This document shows, in pieces, positions 1 to 9,016 of a stretch of 25,615 nucleotides of DNA (position 1 is the stretch's first letter; every line of letters begins with the position of its first letter). The stretch comes from Bacteroidetes bacterium UBA2322. GTDB lineage: Bacteria; Bacteroidota; Bacteroidia; Chitinophagales; UBA2359. Where the stretch lies: NCBI GenBank assembly GCA_002345145.1, contig DDVC01000100.1, positions 13,048 through 38,662 on the forward strand, given 5' to 3'. The position numbers were made by a program, and so were the translations under genes. Under the pieces are notes generated by a model. That model was given only the letters and a program-made list of their open reading frames with translations, was not told the DNA's origin and made no database searches.

Positions 1-211
1 AAAAACAACCAATTTGCGCCTTTGAATGAAAAAAAAATTGGGCTTCGTAATTCGCAATTATTCCCAAAATCTGTGCAAATCAGCCGCATCCGTGTTATCT
101 GTGTGCTACTTGCTGCCGGTTTTAAGTCATGACAATGCAAAGCTTATGCGGGCTTTACCCATCGGGCGTTCATTTTAACTCCAACCTCACGTTAATAACT
201 AACCCCTATCA
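1..211. other. Gene-free flank with repeat fragments
   Basis: No convincing gene is seen here; this is the region downstream of the leftward CotH gene. It holds an AT-rich stretch, a CGTAATTCGCAATTA segment (about 46-60) that resembles the AATTACGA-type repeats seen near 12.5 and 24.2 kb, and the ATCYGTG repeat listed separately. A gene lying mostly to the left of the window cannot be excluded. Confidence 0.5.
69..107. repeat. ATC(C/T)GTG intergenic repeat element
   Basis: Three copies of ATCTGTG or ATCCGTG lie at 69-75, 88-94 and 98-104, and the element ends in TGTGTGCT. From general knowledge, stretches of this kind (an ATCCGTGTTATCTGTG vocabulary) occur repeatedly between genes in Bacteroidota and some other phyla. 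Only one copy is visible in this window, so dispersal in this genome is an inference. Confidence 0.4.
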
Positions 212-3127
212 TCAGTATTTCACCAAATTTACACCTATAAGCGAGCCGTTTTTGTGGTGCAGTTGCAGGTCGGTTTCATTTATGGCGCCGTCTCGGTTTA
301 GGTCGGCGGGGTTATACAGCGGGGCGTTGCCCATAAGTGCGGTAATGCGATTTTTGTCGTTTACGCTTATAATGCCGTTTCCATCGACATCGCCGGCGGG
401 CAAGCCAAAGTAGTATTGTGTAAGCGGAACTTGCAGTTTTTGAAAGGCAGCGCCGGCTTTTACGGTAAAATTGTAGGGGTCGTAGTTGGGTAAATCTATC
501 ATTTTGGAAGTGGCAACGCCTATGTGTGCAGGCGCTTTAACCACAACCCTGTACTTGCCACGTGGCATACCTGTAAAGGTAATGTAATCTTTGCCATTTA
601 CATCGTGCAAAAATCCTTGTGCGGTAAGCAGGCAAGCCCTTTGTGCAAGAGGAGTAGAGCCGGTTTCGGTATAAAGTTCTACCAGCGCCCAATCGGCGGT
701 AAGAGGGGGGAGGGTGGTTATGTTTTCGGTACCCGGGTAATTGTACGGTTCGGTATTAAAGGGCTGTTGGTTGGGAAGCAGGCTGCTGTTTTGCAGTTGG
801 GTATTTAGTGTGAGCGAAAGGGTATCTAAACTGCCTTGCAAAAACAGTTTACCCCTAAAAATAGCCACATCGGGGCAAGCGCCGGGCAGGTTGGCATCTA
901 TCCATGCCAATCTTTGGATTATCCAGTTGCGCATAACGGTTATTTCGCCTTCGTAAGTATCGGGCGTTACGGGGTTTGGCCACACATAAGCGCCCAAGGT
1001 TTGCCACCGTTCAAAATTTCGTTTTTGGGCATCTTGCAGCAGGGCAACCCAGTTATTTACTATGGCAAGTACAGTATCGGTATGCAGTTGATGTTGGCGA
1101 AGGTCGTTCCAGCGGCAGCGGAGTTGGTTTACATAATCGGGGTCTTGCATAAGTCGTACCCACCAAAACGGAATAGATTCGTTGGAGGTATAATACCAGT
1201 TTTGCGGATTCCAGCCTTCCAAATAATCGGCATTACCTAAGCTGAGGTTAAAATCCCAAACCGGACCCATAGTGAGCCGCCCGTCTTTACTGTCTTTGTC
1301 TTTGTAAAGAAAGGTACTGAGGCGGTAGGCATCTATGTTTTTGCAGGCTTCGTTTATGATAAAATAATCCATAAACGATTGTAGGTTTACAAAGGGCTTG
1401 TAACCCAGTGTTGGGTGGGTAAAATTGGGCGAGGCAAGGGCATTTTCAAAATTGGTAACATAGTTGCTGATGTATGCGGTATGTTGTGGTTGTACCAATT
1501 CATAATCGGGTTCTTCGTACTGAAAATCTATGGTAGCGCCGTTATTGGCGGGGTGTGGCGAGGTAAAAGCGTAGGTAAACCCGCCGGTTCCCCAGTCTAT
1601 TTTGAGCATATAGCCCCCCGTAAGCTGGTCGCCCTCTACATCGGCGGGAGTTAGCTCGGCTATATCAATGCGGTTTTTATCGCGTTTAATTTTTTCTATC
1701 AGCACATAAACGCCCCGATAATCGTTGTTAATAACCAACTCACAAAATCGGGTGCGCATGGCTGGGGCATCTATGTTTCGGGCAAGCCGGTAGGCAAGGG
1801 CGTTTCGCATCAGCGTTTTATCGGAGTACGGACCGTGCAGCACCCAGTCGTTTTCTTCGGGCAAACCCAATAGCGATACATTGCGGTTGCTGCCATCTTC
1901 GTTTTGCGTTTCAAAACCGTATCCTTTTTTAGGAAAACTTTGCGATGAAGTGCCTCGTATTTCAATGCCAATTTTACCCTCATAACCGTTAAACGGGTCG
2001 GTTAGGTAATTAATGCCCGATGGGTTATCTATGATACCCATATCGGCGGTTATTTTGGGGTCATCAGATATGTTTTGTCCGTTGGTATTAATAACCATAA
2101 TAGGCAGGTTAGACTGGGTAAAATTGAGGTAGGGATTGGTGGCAACGGCGGTGTACTCGCTAAACCGAAGGGTGAAATTGTGCAAAAAACCATCGTCCAC
2201 AAAAGGGTAATTGTCATAAATACACAATTGCCAGATGCCATTAGGATTTTGACCATTGTTGAAAGCAGATAAATCGCCTATAGGTATGTAACTGCCGTTA
2301 AAAGGTGCGCTGCCGTTTGAAACAGGCACCGAAGCTGACATATTAAAACAGGTGTTGGTAAAATTATCGCCCGAGCCGCCGTTGTAGTGGGTAAGCCAAA
2401 CCTCAGTGCCATCGGGCGAGGTGAGCCACATGCTCACGTCTTCTACCCAAGGGTGGGTAATGTTTAGACAAATTTCGGCAAAACCGTAATCGTTATTCAG
2501 CACATCGGGCAAACCCGATACAGTAACCGGAAAACATCGCAAAGTGCCATCAGAAGGTATCACGTGTTCGGGCGGCATAAAAGCGGCAGTAAAAGTTTGG
2601 TCGGGTAGGGTAGGGGGCGGAGCCGGTGTTTCGGAAAAACTGAGGCTCCAGTTTTGCACTTCGCCTACGTGGTTGTCCAATTTATCGTCTCTCACACAAA
2701 GTTGCCAAATGCCGTTTGGGTTTTGTCCGTTGTTTACCACGCCCAAGCGTTGTTGGGGCAGCCAATTGCCGGTCATGGGTGCATAGGCAAAAGAAATATG
2801 CTGTGCGGCGGTGGCGGTAAAACAAGTTTGCAGGTAGCTGTCGCCGTCAAAACCATTGTCGGCAGATAGTAGTACCTGTGTGCCATCGGGAGCAAACAGG
2901 GTTATGTCTAAATCGGCATTCCACGTATGTAAAGCGGTTAGGCAAACGCTCTCTAAGCCAAATGAGCCATTGACCGATTGGGGTAAGCCGCTAACCGTTA
3001 TCCCGAAACACTGCACCTGAGTATTTAGCCCAACACTGCCCCCGCTGCCCGAAAAAGTTTGGGCTGTAATGGGCAGGGTAAAACAGATGCCTATGCAGAA
3101 GATTAAAAGCAGGAGTGGCAATTTCAT
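212..3127 (-). CDS. Secreted CotH-kinase-like protein with two P domains and a dockerin-like tail
   Basis: A 971-residue exported protein. The signal peptide is about residues 1-23 (hydrophobic core, ending TAQ). Two proprotein-convertase-type P domains follow, about 27-166 and 178-324; both contain NNGQNPNGIWQLC, so they are a tandem duplication. A CotH domain spans about 340-745, with RGTSSQSFPKKGY (391-403), SDKTLMRNALAY (435-446), YVLIEKIKRDKNRI (474-487), NIDAYRLSTFLYKD (597-610) and MGPVWDFNLSLGNADY (620-635). CotH relatives include atypical kinases that phosphorylate secreted proteins; whether this one is active is not known. The last ~215 residues match the tail of the chitinase at 19046-24073 and contain two calcium-loop motifs starting at D913 and D942. 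It is monocistronic, and no type IX sorting domain of the common kind is seen. The family assignment is firm; the substrate is unknown. Confidence 0.9.
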   Translation of the reverse strand: MKLPLLLLIFCIGICFTLPITAQTFSGSGGSVGLNTQVQCFGITVSGLPQSVNGSFGLESVCLTALHTWNADLDITLFAPDGTQVLLSADNGFDGDSYLQTCFTATAAQHISFAYAPMTGNWLPQQRLGVVNNGQNPNGIWQLCVRDDKLDNHVGEVQNWSLSFSETPAPPPTLPDQTFTAAFMPPEHVIPSDGTLRCFPVTVSGLPDVLNNDYGFAEICLNITHPWVEDVSMWLTSPDGTEVWLTHYNGGSGDNFTNTCFNMSASVPVSNGSAPFNGSYIPIGDLSAFNNGQNPNGIWQLCIYDNYPFVDDGFLHNFTLRFSEYTAVATNPYLNFTQSNLPIMVINTNGQNISDDPKITADMGIIDNPSGINYLTDPFNGYEGKIGIEIRGTSSQSFPKKGYGFETQNEDGSNRNVSLLGLPEENDWVLHGPYSDKTLMRNALAYRLARNIDAPAMRTRFCELVINNDYRGVYVLIEKIKRDKNRIDIAELTPADVEGDQLTGGYMLKIDWGTGGFTYAFTSPHPANNGATIDFQYEEPDYELVQPQHTAYISNYVTNFENALASPNFTHPTLGYKPFVNLQSFMDYFIINEACKNIDAYRLSTFLYKDKDSKDGRLTMGPVWDFNLSLGNADYLEGWNPQNWYYTSNESIPFWWVRLMQDPDYVNQLRCRWNDLRQHQLHTDTVLAIVNNWVALLQDAQKRNFERWQTLGAYVWPNPVTPDTYEGEITVMRNWIIQRLAWIDANLPGACPDVAIFRGKLFLQGSLDTLSLTLNTQLQNSSLLPNQQPFNTEPYNYPGTENITTLPPLTADWALVELYTETGSTPLAQRACLLTAQGFLHDVNGKDYITFTGMPRGKYRVVVKAPAHIGVATSKMIDLPNYDPYNFTVKAGAAFQKLQVPLTQYYFGLPAGDVDGNGIISVNDKNRITALMGNAPLYNPADLNRDGAINETDLQLHHKNGSLIGVNLVKY

Positions 3128-3290
3128 TGTTTGTTTGCGCTGTGTGATTGACTAAAATTGTGTTGATTTCTATGCTTGGGGAGGTGATAAACCAATGTAA
3201 ACGGTTTATTTTTCCCGATAAAAGTTACAAAGATGCAAAATAATGTTGGTATTGATGCGGTTACAGTCCTAATTTGCCGGTAAATTTACC

Positions 3291-3298
3291 TAATTTTG
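3291..3298 (+). promoter_or_regulatory. Possible -7 box (TAATTTTG) upstream of the lipoprotein gene
   Basis: TAATTTTG fits the Bacteroidota -7 consensus TAnnTTTG. No TTTG -33 box lies at the usual spacing (the nearest TTTG, 3273-3276, is only 14 bases away), and the leader to the chosen start at 3415 would be about 110 bases. A weaker alternative is TTTG 3351-3354 with TGCCTTTG 3371-3378. The gap between the two divergent genes (3128-3414) shows nothing else. Confidence 0.2.
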
Positions 3299-3414
3299 CC
3301 GTTTGTTTTGTTCCTAACCATAGCTGCCCCATGCAACGCAAGGTCGTTTTTTTGCGACTAAATGCACAACTGCCTTTGGTGGGAGTTGCTATTTTTCCTA
3401 TTTTACCCAATAAC

Positions 3415-4161
3415 ATGAAAAACTTTTTTGTCTTTTTTGCTGCATTTACTTTGTTTGCCGCCACCCTGCTCTTGAGCGGCTGCACCGAAGAAACCGAAGA
3501 TATTACGCTGGAATATGGGTATGCGTATTTCCCGATTGATTCCGGACACTGGATTATTTATGCGGTGGATTCGGTTATTTACAGCACTTTTTTATCGGGC
3601 GGCGTAGATACCGTTAGTCTGCAAATAAAAGAAGTGTTCACTAACCCTTTTACCGATAACGAGGGCAGACCCGCCATTACCATTGAACGCTATGCCCGCT
3701 ATGCCGATACGATAGCATGGGATAAACTGATTCCGACAGTGTGGTATGCCGCAAAAAACAACCAGAAAGCCGAGCGCAAAGAGGGCGAACTGCGCTACCT
3801 GAACATGGTTTTTCCGGCGCTGCAAGGTACTAAGTGGATGGGTAATGCCTATATTAACACCAACCAAGATGCTACCGCCGTATTTGCCAACTGGCAATAC
3901 ACTTACACCGAAGTTGATGTGCCCAAAACTATGGGTACACTCAGTTTTTCTCAAACAGCTACCATAGTACAAAACGACTACGAAGATTTGGTAAATAAAA
4001 TTTACAGCCGCGAAGTATATGCCAAAAATGTGGGCATGATAGAAAAAGAACGCTGGCTGCTGCAATTGGGCACCAACGATATTACCAGTCCGCTGCCCTG
4101 GCCACAGCGCGCCCAAAGAGGAACTTTAGTTAAAATGCGTGTTATTGATTACAAACAATAA
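3415..4161 (+). CDS. Uncharacterised lipoprotein
   Basis: A 248-residue protein of unknown function. I chose the ATG at 3415 because it gives a clean type II signal peptide: MKN, a hydrophobic stretch and the lipobox LLLSGC with the lipidated Cys at residue 23. The frame stays open upstream to 3274, but that would add 47 unlikely residues. The mature end is C-TEETED; acidic residues just after the lipidated Cys resemble the surface-export signals described for Bacteroidota lipoproteins, so an outer-leaflet position is plausible. The body (YFPIDSGHWIIYAVDS near residue 40) looks beta-rich and globular, with no motif I recognise. It converges with the glycosyltransferase gene 31 bases downstream. 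Confidence 0.8.
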   Translation: MKNFFVFFAAFTLFAATLLLSGCTEETEDITLEYGYAYFPIDSGHWIIYAVDSVIYSTFLSGGVDTVSLQIKEVFTNPFTDNEGRPAITIERYARYADTIAWDKLIPTVWYAAKNNQKAERKEGELRYLNMVFPALQGTKWMGNAYINTNQDATAVFANWQYTYTEVDVPKTMGTLSFSQTATIVQNDYEDLVNKIYSREVYAKNVGMIEKERWLLQLGTNDITSPLPWPQRAQRGTLVKMRVIDYKQ

Positions 4162-4192
4162 CCGGTTGTGAGCCTTCAAGCTAAACTGGAGC

Positions 4193-5242
4193 TTACAAAT
4201 CAGAAAACCGATTTTTTCGCAACAGAAAATGTTGTACTATAATACTCCCTTGGTACAGGGCGGTTAGGTTTGGTTTGGCATTAGGGTAGGCGTTGTGGTG
4301 TTTTATGGTTTGCCTGCCAACCCTTCGTTGGCGGCGCCAAACGGGTAAACCTTTAAGGAAGTAATACTGCGCCCTGATGATTGCCCGTGTATCTGCCCAT
4401 TTACCCTCTGCCAACAGTTTTATGCCCGATACCCAATCTAACACAAAACGCACCGGCAACAACCACCACAATTTTAAAGCCGGCAGGTTTTTATACAACA
4501 TGAGCAGGTTGTTGTGGTAATTTAAAAAGGTTTTTCGGGGATTACTTTTGTGCAAACTGCCGCCGCCCACATGATACACTACCGATTGAGGGCAAACCAT
4601 AATGCGGTAGCCTGCCCTTTTAAGTCGCCAGCAGAGGTCTATTTCTTCCATGTGGGCAAAAAAATGATTGTCGAAACCGCCAAATTGGTGAAACAGATTT
4701 GCTCGAATAAACATAGCGCAGCCCGATGCCCAAAAAACCTCTTCAATTGTATCGTACTGACCAACATCGGGCTCGCAAACGTCAAAAAAACGGCCTCTGC
4801 AAAAGGCATAACCCAAGGCATCTATCCACCCGCCGCCGGCTCCGGCATATTCAAAATGGGTTTTTTGGTGGTATGCCAATACTTTGGGCTGGCAGGCGGC
4901 TATTCGCTCATCAGATTCCATAAGAGCAATAACGGGTGTAAGCCATTGGGGGGTTACCTCTACATCGGAATTTAGCAACACATAATAATCGGCTTTTACC
5001 TCCGGCAGCGACTGATTGTAACCGCCCGTAAAGCCAAAATTAACCGCATTTTGCACAATGCTTACCATTGGGAAATGCTCCCGTAGCATAACTATGGAGT
5101 CATCGGTAGAGGCGTTATCGGCTACCACTATCCTGAAATTGGGGTACTGCGTTTGTAATACGGAGGGTAAAAACTGCTGCAACAGGTGTTTGCCATTCCA
5201 GTTTAATATCACCACCGCCACACTCGGGTTAGGTTGCATCAT
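4193..5242 (-). CDS. Family 2 glycosyltransferase (GT-A fold)
   Basis: A 349-residue cytoplasmic or membrane-peripheral glycosyltransferase that transfers sugar from a nucleotide-sugar donor. The GT-A domain starts at once: VAVVILNWNGKHLL (8-21), VVADNASTDDS (39-49), NFGFTGGYNQSL (68-79), and the metal-binding region LLNSDVEV (89-96, D93/E95 taking the DXD place). Later come WASGCAMFIR and HMEEIDLCWRLKRAGY, the acceptor and catalytic-base region of WbbL/rhamnosyltransferase-like members. No clear transmembrane segment is seen. The family is firm; the sugar and acceptor (O-antigen, exopolysaccharide or glycoprotein) cannot be told, and there is no polysaccharide cluster around it. The start could be either of two adjacent ATGs (5242 or 5239). 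Confidence 0.9.
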   Translation of the reverse strand: MMQPNPSVAVVILNWNGKHLLQQFLPSVLQTQYPNFRIVVADNASTDDSIVMLREHFPMVSIVQNAVNFGFTGGYNQSLPEVKADYYVLLNSDVEVTPQWLTPVIALMESDERIAACQPKVLAYHQKTHFEYAGAGGGWIDALGYAFCRGRFFDVCEPDVGQYDTIEEVFWASGCAMFIRANLFHQFGGFDNHFFAHMEEIDLCWRLKRAGYRIMVCPQSVVYHVGGGSLHKSNPRKTFLNYHNNLLMLYKNLPALKLWWLLPVRFVLDWVSGIKLLAEGKWADTRAIIRAQYYFLKGLPVWRRQRRVGRQTIKHHNAYPNAKPNLTALYQGSIIVQHFLLRKNRFSDL

Positions 5243-5327
5243 TTGCCTTTAATTGGGGTAAAATGGTTGTGAACTTGCGTTTGTTGTGGTTTCATTATTG
5301 GGGCTTACAACTCTTTTTCTATGTCTG

Positions 5328-5359
5328 TTTATACTTAACCCAAAAAATAACTACCTTTG
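5328..5359 (+). promoter_or_regulatory. Candidate promoter of the M28 peptidase gene
   Basis: TACCTTTG at 5352-5359 is a full match to the Bacteroidota -7 box. TTTA at 5328-5331 sits 20 bases upstream as an imperfect -33 box (consensus TTTG). The leader to the ATG at 5458 would be about 90 bases. Confidence 0.4.
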
Positions 5360-5457
5360 GCGGTGCAAAATTGGTAAAAAACAAAACAGGTAATGCGCTA
5401 TTGGTAAAACTTAACACTAAAAGCCCCCATACTGCCTGTTATCTTTAACTATGCCTT

Positions 5458-6870
5458 ATGCCAAAAAAAACAACCGGGTTTAACATAACTTTTATTGTAT
5501 GCGTTTTTGGGTTCTTGTGGTGGGGTTTTACCGCCCAAAAAGAAGCCGCACAAGAAACGGCGGTGAAACAAATTTTTGACGAAACGCTTAAAAACGGTAA
5601 ATCTTATGCCGATTTGGAGTATTTGTGCAAACGCATAGGCGGCAGGCTGAGCGGCTCGCCACAGGCTGCTGCCGCAGTAGAGTGGGCAAAACAAACCCTT
5701 GAACGCATACCGGGCATAAACAGCAGTTTGCAGGCGGTAATGGTGCCGCACTGGGAGCGCACCGGCAAGGAAGAGGCGCGCATCATCAGCAAACATATAG
5801 GCTGGCAGCCGGTAAATGTGTGTGCCTTGGGCGGCTCGGTAAGTACCGATAAATTTGGACTTACTGCGCCGGTGGTAAAAATTAATACCCTTGCCGAATT
5901 GGATAAATTGGGCGCTAAGGTTGTATCGGGCAAAATTGTGTATTTAGACCAAGCTTTCGACCCCACTATTATCAACACTTTTGATGCGTACTCTGCCTGT
6001 GCCTCCAATAGGTTTACCGGTGCCAGTAATGCTGCTCGGTACGGCGCAGCGGCTTTTGTGCTGCGTGCGCTGGCTTCTAATACCGACCACCACCCGCACA
6101 CAGGTAGTATGCGCTATGAGGAAGGAACAGTAAAAATTCCGGCGGCTGCCATTGCCACCCAAGATGCCGATGTGCTGGTGGGCTTGTTAGATAAAGACCC
6201 TAACCTGATGCTGCACCTGAAACTGCACTGCCAAAATTATCCCGACAGGCTCTCTTACAATGTGCTGGGCGAAATTAAAGGCACCCAGTTTCCCGATGAG
6301 GTGATAGTAGTAGGCGCTCATTTAGACTCGTGGGATAACGGCGAAGGCGCACATGACGACGGCGCCGGGTCGGTTCAGTGTATAGAAGTGCTGCGCACAC
6401 TAACCAACCTGCAACTACGACCTAAACGCACCATTAGGTGTGTGCTGTTTATGAACGAAGAAAACGGCGCAAAAGGCGCACAGGAATACGCCCGATGGGC
6501 TGCCGAAAACGGCGAAAAATGTATTGCCGCCATTGAATCAGACAGGGGTGGTTTTACCCCTCGCGGCTTTACCCTTGAAACCTCAACCGATAGCCTTACC
6601 CAAATAAGGATTGCTACCCTGCGCCGCTACGAATCTTTGCTCAAACCCTACGGCTTGCACTATTTTGAAAAGGGATTTAGCGGCGTGGACGTTAAATACC
6701 TCCTGCCAAACGGCACAGTTTGTATGGGTTTAGTGCCCGATTCGCAACGCTATTTTGACTACCACCATACCCCAAACGATACCTTTGATAAGGTAAATGA
6801 ACGCGAACTGAAATTGGGCGCAGCCTCACTTACTGCTCTGGCTTACCTGATAGCCGAAAACGGCTGGTAA
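5458..6870 (+). CDS. Exported M28 family zinc peptidase (carboxypeptidase Q-like)
   Basis: A 470-residue aminopeptidase/carboxypeptidase-type enzyme with two co-catalytic zinc ions, exported to the periplasm or beyond. Residues about 7-27 form a signal sequence (ITFIVCVFGFLWWGFTAQ). A PA-like insert spans about 120-260 (TAPVVKI, GKIVYLDQ, ASNAARYGAAAFVLR). The metal site is complete: H288 in GAHLDSWD, D300 in HDDGAG, the Glu pair 334-335 in MNEENGAKGAQEYA (catalytic plus ligand), D362 in ESDRGG, and H437 in DYHHTPNDTFDKV. Spacing and length fit plasma glutamate carboxypeptidase/CPQ relatives that cleave dipeptides or unsubstituted N-termini. It stands alone, preceded by a candidate promoter. 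Confidence 0.92.
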   Translation: MPKKTTGFNITFIVCVFGFLWWGFTAQKEAAQETAVKQIFDETLKNGKSYADLEYLCKRIGGRLSGSPQAAAAVEWAKQTLERIPGINSSLQAVMVPHWERTGKEEARIISKHIGWQPVNVCALGGSVSTDKFGLTAPVVKINTLAELDKLGAKVVSGKIVYLDQAFDPTIINTFDAYSACASNRFTGASNAARYGAAAFVLRALASNTDHHPHTGSMRYEEGTVKIPAAAIATQDADVLVGLLDKDPNLMLHLKLHCQNYPDRLSYNVLGEIKGTQFPDEVIVVGAHLDSWDNGEGAHDDGAGSVQCIEVLRTLTNLQLRPKRTIRCVLFMNEENGAKGAQEYARWAAENGEKCIAAIESDRGGFTPRGFTLETSTDSLTQIRIATLRRYESLLKPYGLHYFEKGFSGVDVKYLLPNGTVCMGLVPDSQRYFDYHHTPNDTFDKVNERELKLGAASLTALAYLIAENGW

Positions 6871-7005
6871 GGTAAACCGCAGTAGCTACCACTTGCCTCG
6901 TTTTTTAATACCAACGGTTGTTTGTGGCAACATAAGACAATACAAAAAGCAACAATATCCCAAACATACACCACCAAAAACTAAGCTAATTTACCCCTGT
7001 TACGC

Positions 7006-8808
7006 ATGAATATCAAAAACCAACAACCCCTATTAGTAGAAACAGCCTGGGAAGTTTGCAACCAGGTTGGTGGCATTTATACCGTTTTAAGAAGCAAAGT
7101 GCCCGCCGCCGCCGAGCGCTGGGGAAACAGATACCTGCTGCTGGGTCCTTATATGCGCACCCATGCCTTGGCTGAGTTTGAACCCGCTACCGACTATAAT
7201 AACCCCATAGGCAAAACCGTGCTGAGTATGCGGCAAGCCGGCTATGAAGTACACTACGGCTACTGGCTTATTACCGGACGACCCAACGTGGTGCTGTTTA
7301 ACCTCCAATCGGTAGCCGGACAATTGCCTAAAATACGTTTCGATTTTTGGAACGCACATAAAATACCCCTGCCCGAACACAGCGATTTGGTAAACGGGGT
7401 AATGGCTTTTGGGTTTATGGCGCTTGAATTTTTTAAAAGGTTGGTGATGCAAATAGACCACCAACAAAACCCCATAATTGCACACTTTCATGAGTGGATG
7501 GCTGCAACGCCCATACCCGATATACGCCGAATGAATATGCCAATTAAAACGGTGTTTACCACCCATGCCACCCAGCTTGGCAGATACCTGTGCGGCGGCG
7601 ATAACCGCTTTTACCAAAACCTGCCCTTCTATAACTGGCAAAAAGAAGCCGCCAAATTTGGCGTAGAGGGTCCGGCGGGTATTGAAAGAATTGCCGCCCA
7701 AATGTGCGATTCTTTTACCACCGTAAGCGATGTAACCGGCAGAGAATGTATTTACTTCTTAGGCAGAAAACCCGATGTGGTTACGCCAAACGGACTGAAT
7801 ATAGAGCGCTACGAAGCCCTCCACGAGTTTCAGGTGCTGCACAAGGAGTATAAAGATAAGATTAATCAGTTTGTAATGGGGCACTTTTTTAACAACTATA
7901 AATTTGACCTCAATGAAACCCTCTATTTCTTTACCTCCGGCAGGTTTGAGTTTGTTAACAAAGGCTACGACCTTACACTTGAAGCTATAGCACGCCTCAA
8001 CTACCTTATGAAACGGTATCAGGTGCGCAAAACGGTAATTATGTTTATGGTTACACGCCAGCCCTACCACTCCATTAACCCCTACGTGCTGCAAAGCCGC
8101 GCCATGCTGGAAGAAATACGCCAAACCTGCGATGCCATTACCAAACAAGTGGGCGAACGCCTCTTTTATGAAGTTGCCGCAGGCTCTAACCCTAAGCTGC
8201 CCCCACTGAACGAATTTATTGACGAATACTGGCGACTTAGGCTGCGCCGAAGTGTGCAGGCTTGGAAAACCGATACCCTGCCTATTGTAGTTACCCATAC
8301 GCTTAAAGACGATAACAACGACCAAATTATTCAGTTTGTAAGAAAAAGCGGGCTATGGAACAAAGCCGATGACCCGGTAAAATTAATTTACCACCCCGAT
8401 TTTATTACCTCTACCAGCCCTCTGTTTGGTATGGATTATACCCAGTTTGTGCGGGGCTGCCACTTGGGTGTTTTTCCCAGCTACTACGAACCGTGGGGTT
8501 ATACTCCCTTAGAAGCTCTGGCAAGCGGCGTGCCTGCCATTACCAGCGACCTTGCCGGTTTTGGCGATTTTGTGCAAAAAAATATCCCCGAACCGGCAAA
8601 CAAAGGCATTTACGTGGTAAACCGTATGGACAAAAATTTTAACGATGCCGCCAATGACCTTGCCTATAAAATGTTTTCGTTTGTGCAAAAAAGCCGCCGC
8701 GAGCGCATAGCACAGCGAAACCAAGCCGAGCAGGTTTCGGCAGAGTTTGATTGGAGTATCTTGTACCGATACTACGAAAAAGCCTACCAATGGGCTATGA
8801 CCCGGTAA
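7006..8808 (+). CDS. Glycogen synthase, family GT3 (fungal/animal type)
   Basis: A 600-residue cytoplasmic enzyme that extends alpha-1,4-glucan from UDP-glucose. The N-terminus ETAWEVCNQVGGIYTVLRSK (12-31) is the donor-site signature of GT3 rather than bacterial GlgA (GT5), which starts KTGGLADV. Further GT3 marks are FHEWMAA, TTHATQLGRYL (HATxLGR), TPNGLNI, and the catalytic region FPSYYEPWGYTPLEALASGVPAITSDLAGFG with the Glu residues at 495 and 503. It is slightly shorter than the yeast/animal enzymes (about 700), mainly because their regulatory C-terminal tail is absent. GT3 synthases are usual in Bacteroidota, so this need not be a recent transfer. No glg partner genes are next to it. Confidence 0.93.
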   Translation: MNIKNQQPLLVETAWEVCNQVGGIYTVLRSKVPAAAERWGNRYLLLGPYMRTHALAEFEPATDYNNPIGKTVLSMRQAGYEVHYGYWLITGRPNVVLFNLQSVAGQLPKIRFDFWNAHKIPLPEHSDLVNGVMAFGFMALEFFKRLVMQIDHQQNPIIAHFHEWMAATPIPDIRRMNMPIKTVFTTHATQLGRYLCGGDNRFYQNLPFYNWQKEAAKFGVEGPAGIERIAAQMCDSFTTVSDVTGRECIYFLGRKPDVVTPNGLNIERYEALHEFQVLHKEYKDKINQFVMGHFFNNYKFDLNETLYFFTSGRFEFVNKGYDLTLEAIARLNYLMKRYQVRKTVIMFMVTRQPYHSINPYVLQSRAMLEEIRQTCDAITKQVGERLFYEVAAGSNPKLPPLNEFIDEYWRLRLRRSVQAWKTDTLPIVVTHTLKDDNNDQIIQFVRKSGLWNKADDPVKLIYHPDFITSTSPLFGMDYTQFVRGCHLGVFPSYYEPWGYTPLEALASGVPAITSDLAGFGDFVQKNIPEPANKGIYVVNRMDKNFNDAANDLAYKMFSFVQKSRRERIAQRNQAEQVSAEFDWSILYRYYEKAYQWAMTR

Positions 8809-9016
8809 ACTCGTACTCGCCCTAATTGTTGAATAGGAGCAATATGCTACAATCCCCCCACCGGAAGCCAATCGCCCTATTTGAGCGAAACGGATTGGTA
8901 TATGGCTGCTTTTTTATCAAGAAACAGTAGATTTGGAATGGGAAAGCATTTTGCCGCACGTAGTATCGGGCAAGTATGAAGGGCTAATTACAATTGACCT
9001 ACTCAGCTCGCAAACA
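8809..9016. other. Gap between convergent genes with a possible lost C-terminus
   Basis: No independent gene is supported. On the minus strand, a frame that begins next to the stop of the BNR protein stays open to a TGA at 8917-8919. Its start (SDVCELSRSIVISPS) looks like the missing last strand of the interrupted PKD-like domain, so part of this gap may be former coding sequence. Confidence 0.35.

Noticed and set aside
3274..3414. Upstream extension of the lipoprotein frame
   Set aside because: The 47 added residues do not form a signal sequence, while the internal ATG at 3415 gives a textbook lipoprotein signal.
4178..4194. Hairpin AAGCT-AAACTGG-AGCTT between convergent genes
   Set aside because: Only five base pairs and no T-tract on either side, so it does not support a terminator.
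8844..8930. 28-residue frame (MLQSPHRKPIALFERNGLVYG...) after the glycogen synthase gene
   Set aside because: Short, no recognisable family, and competing frames over the same bases look equally protein-like; not enough support for a gene.
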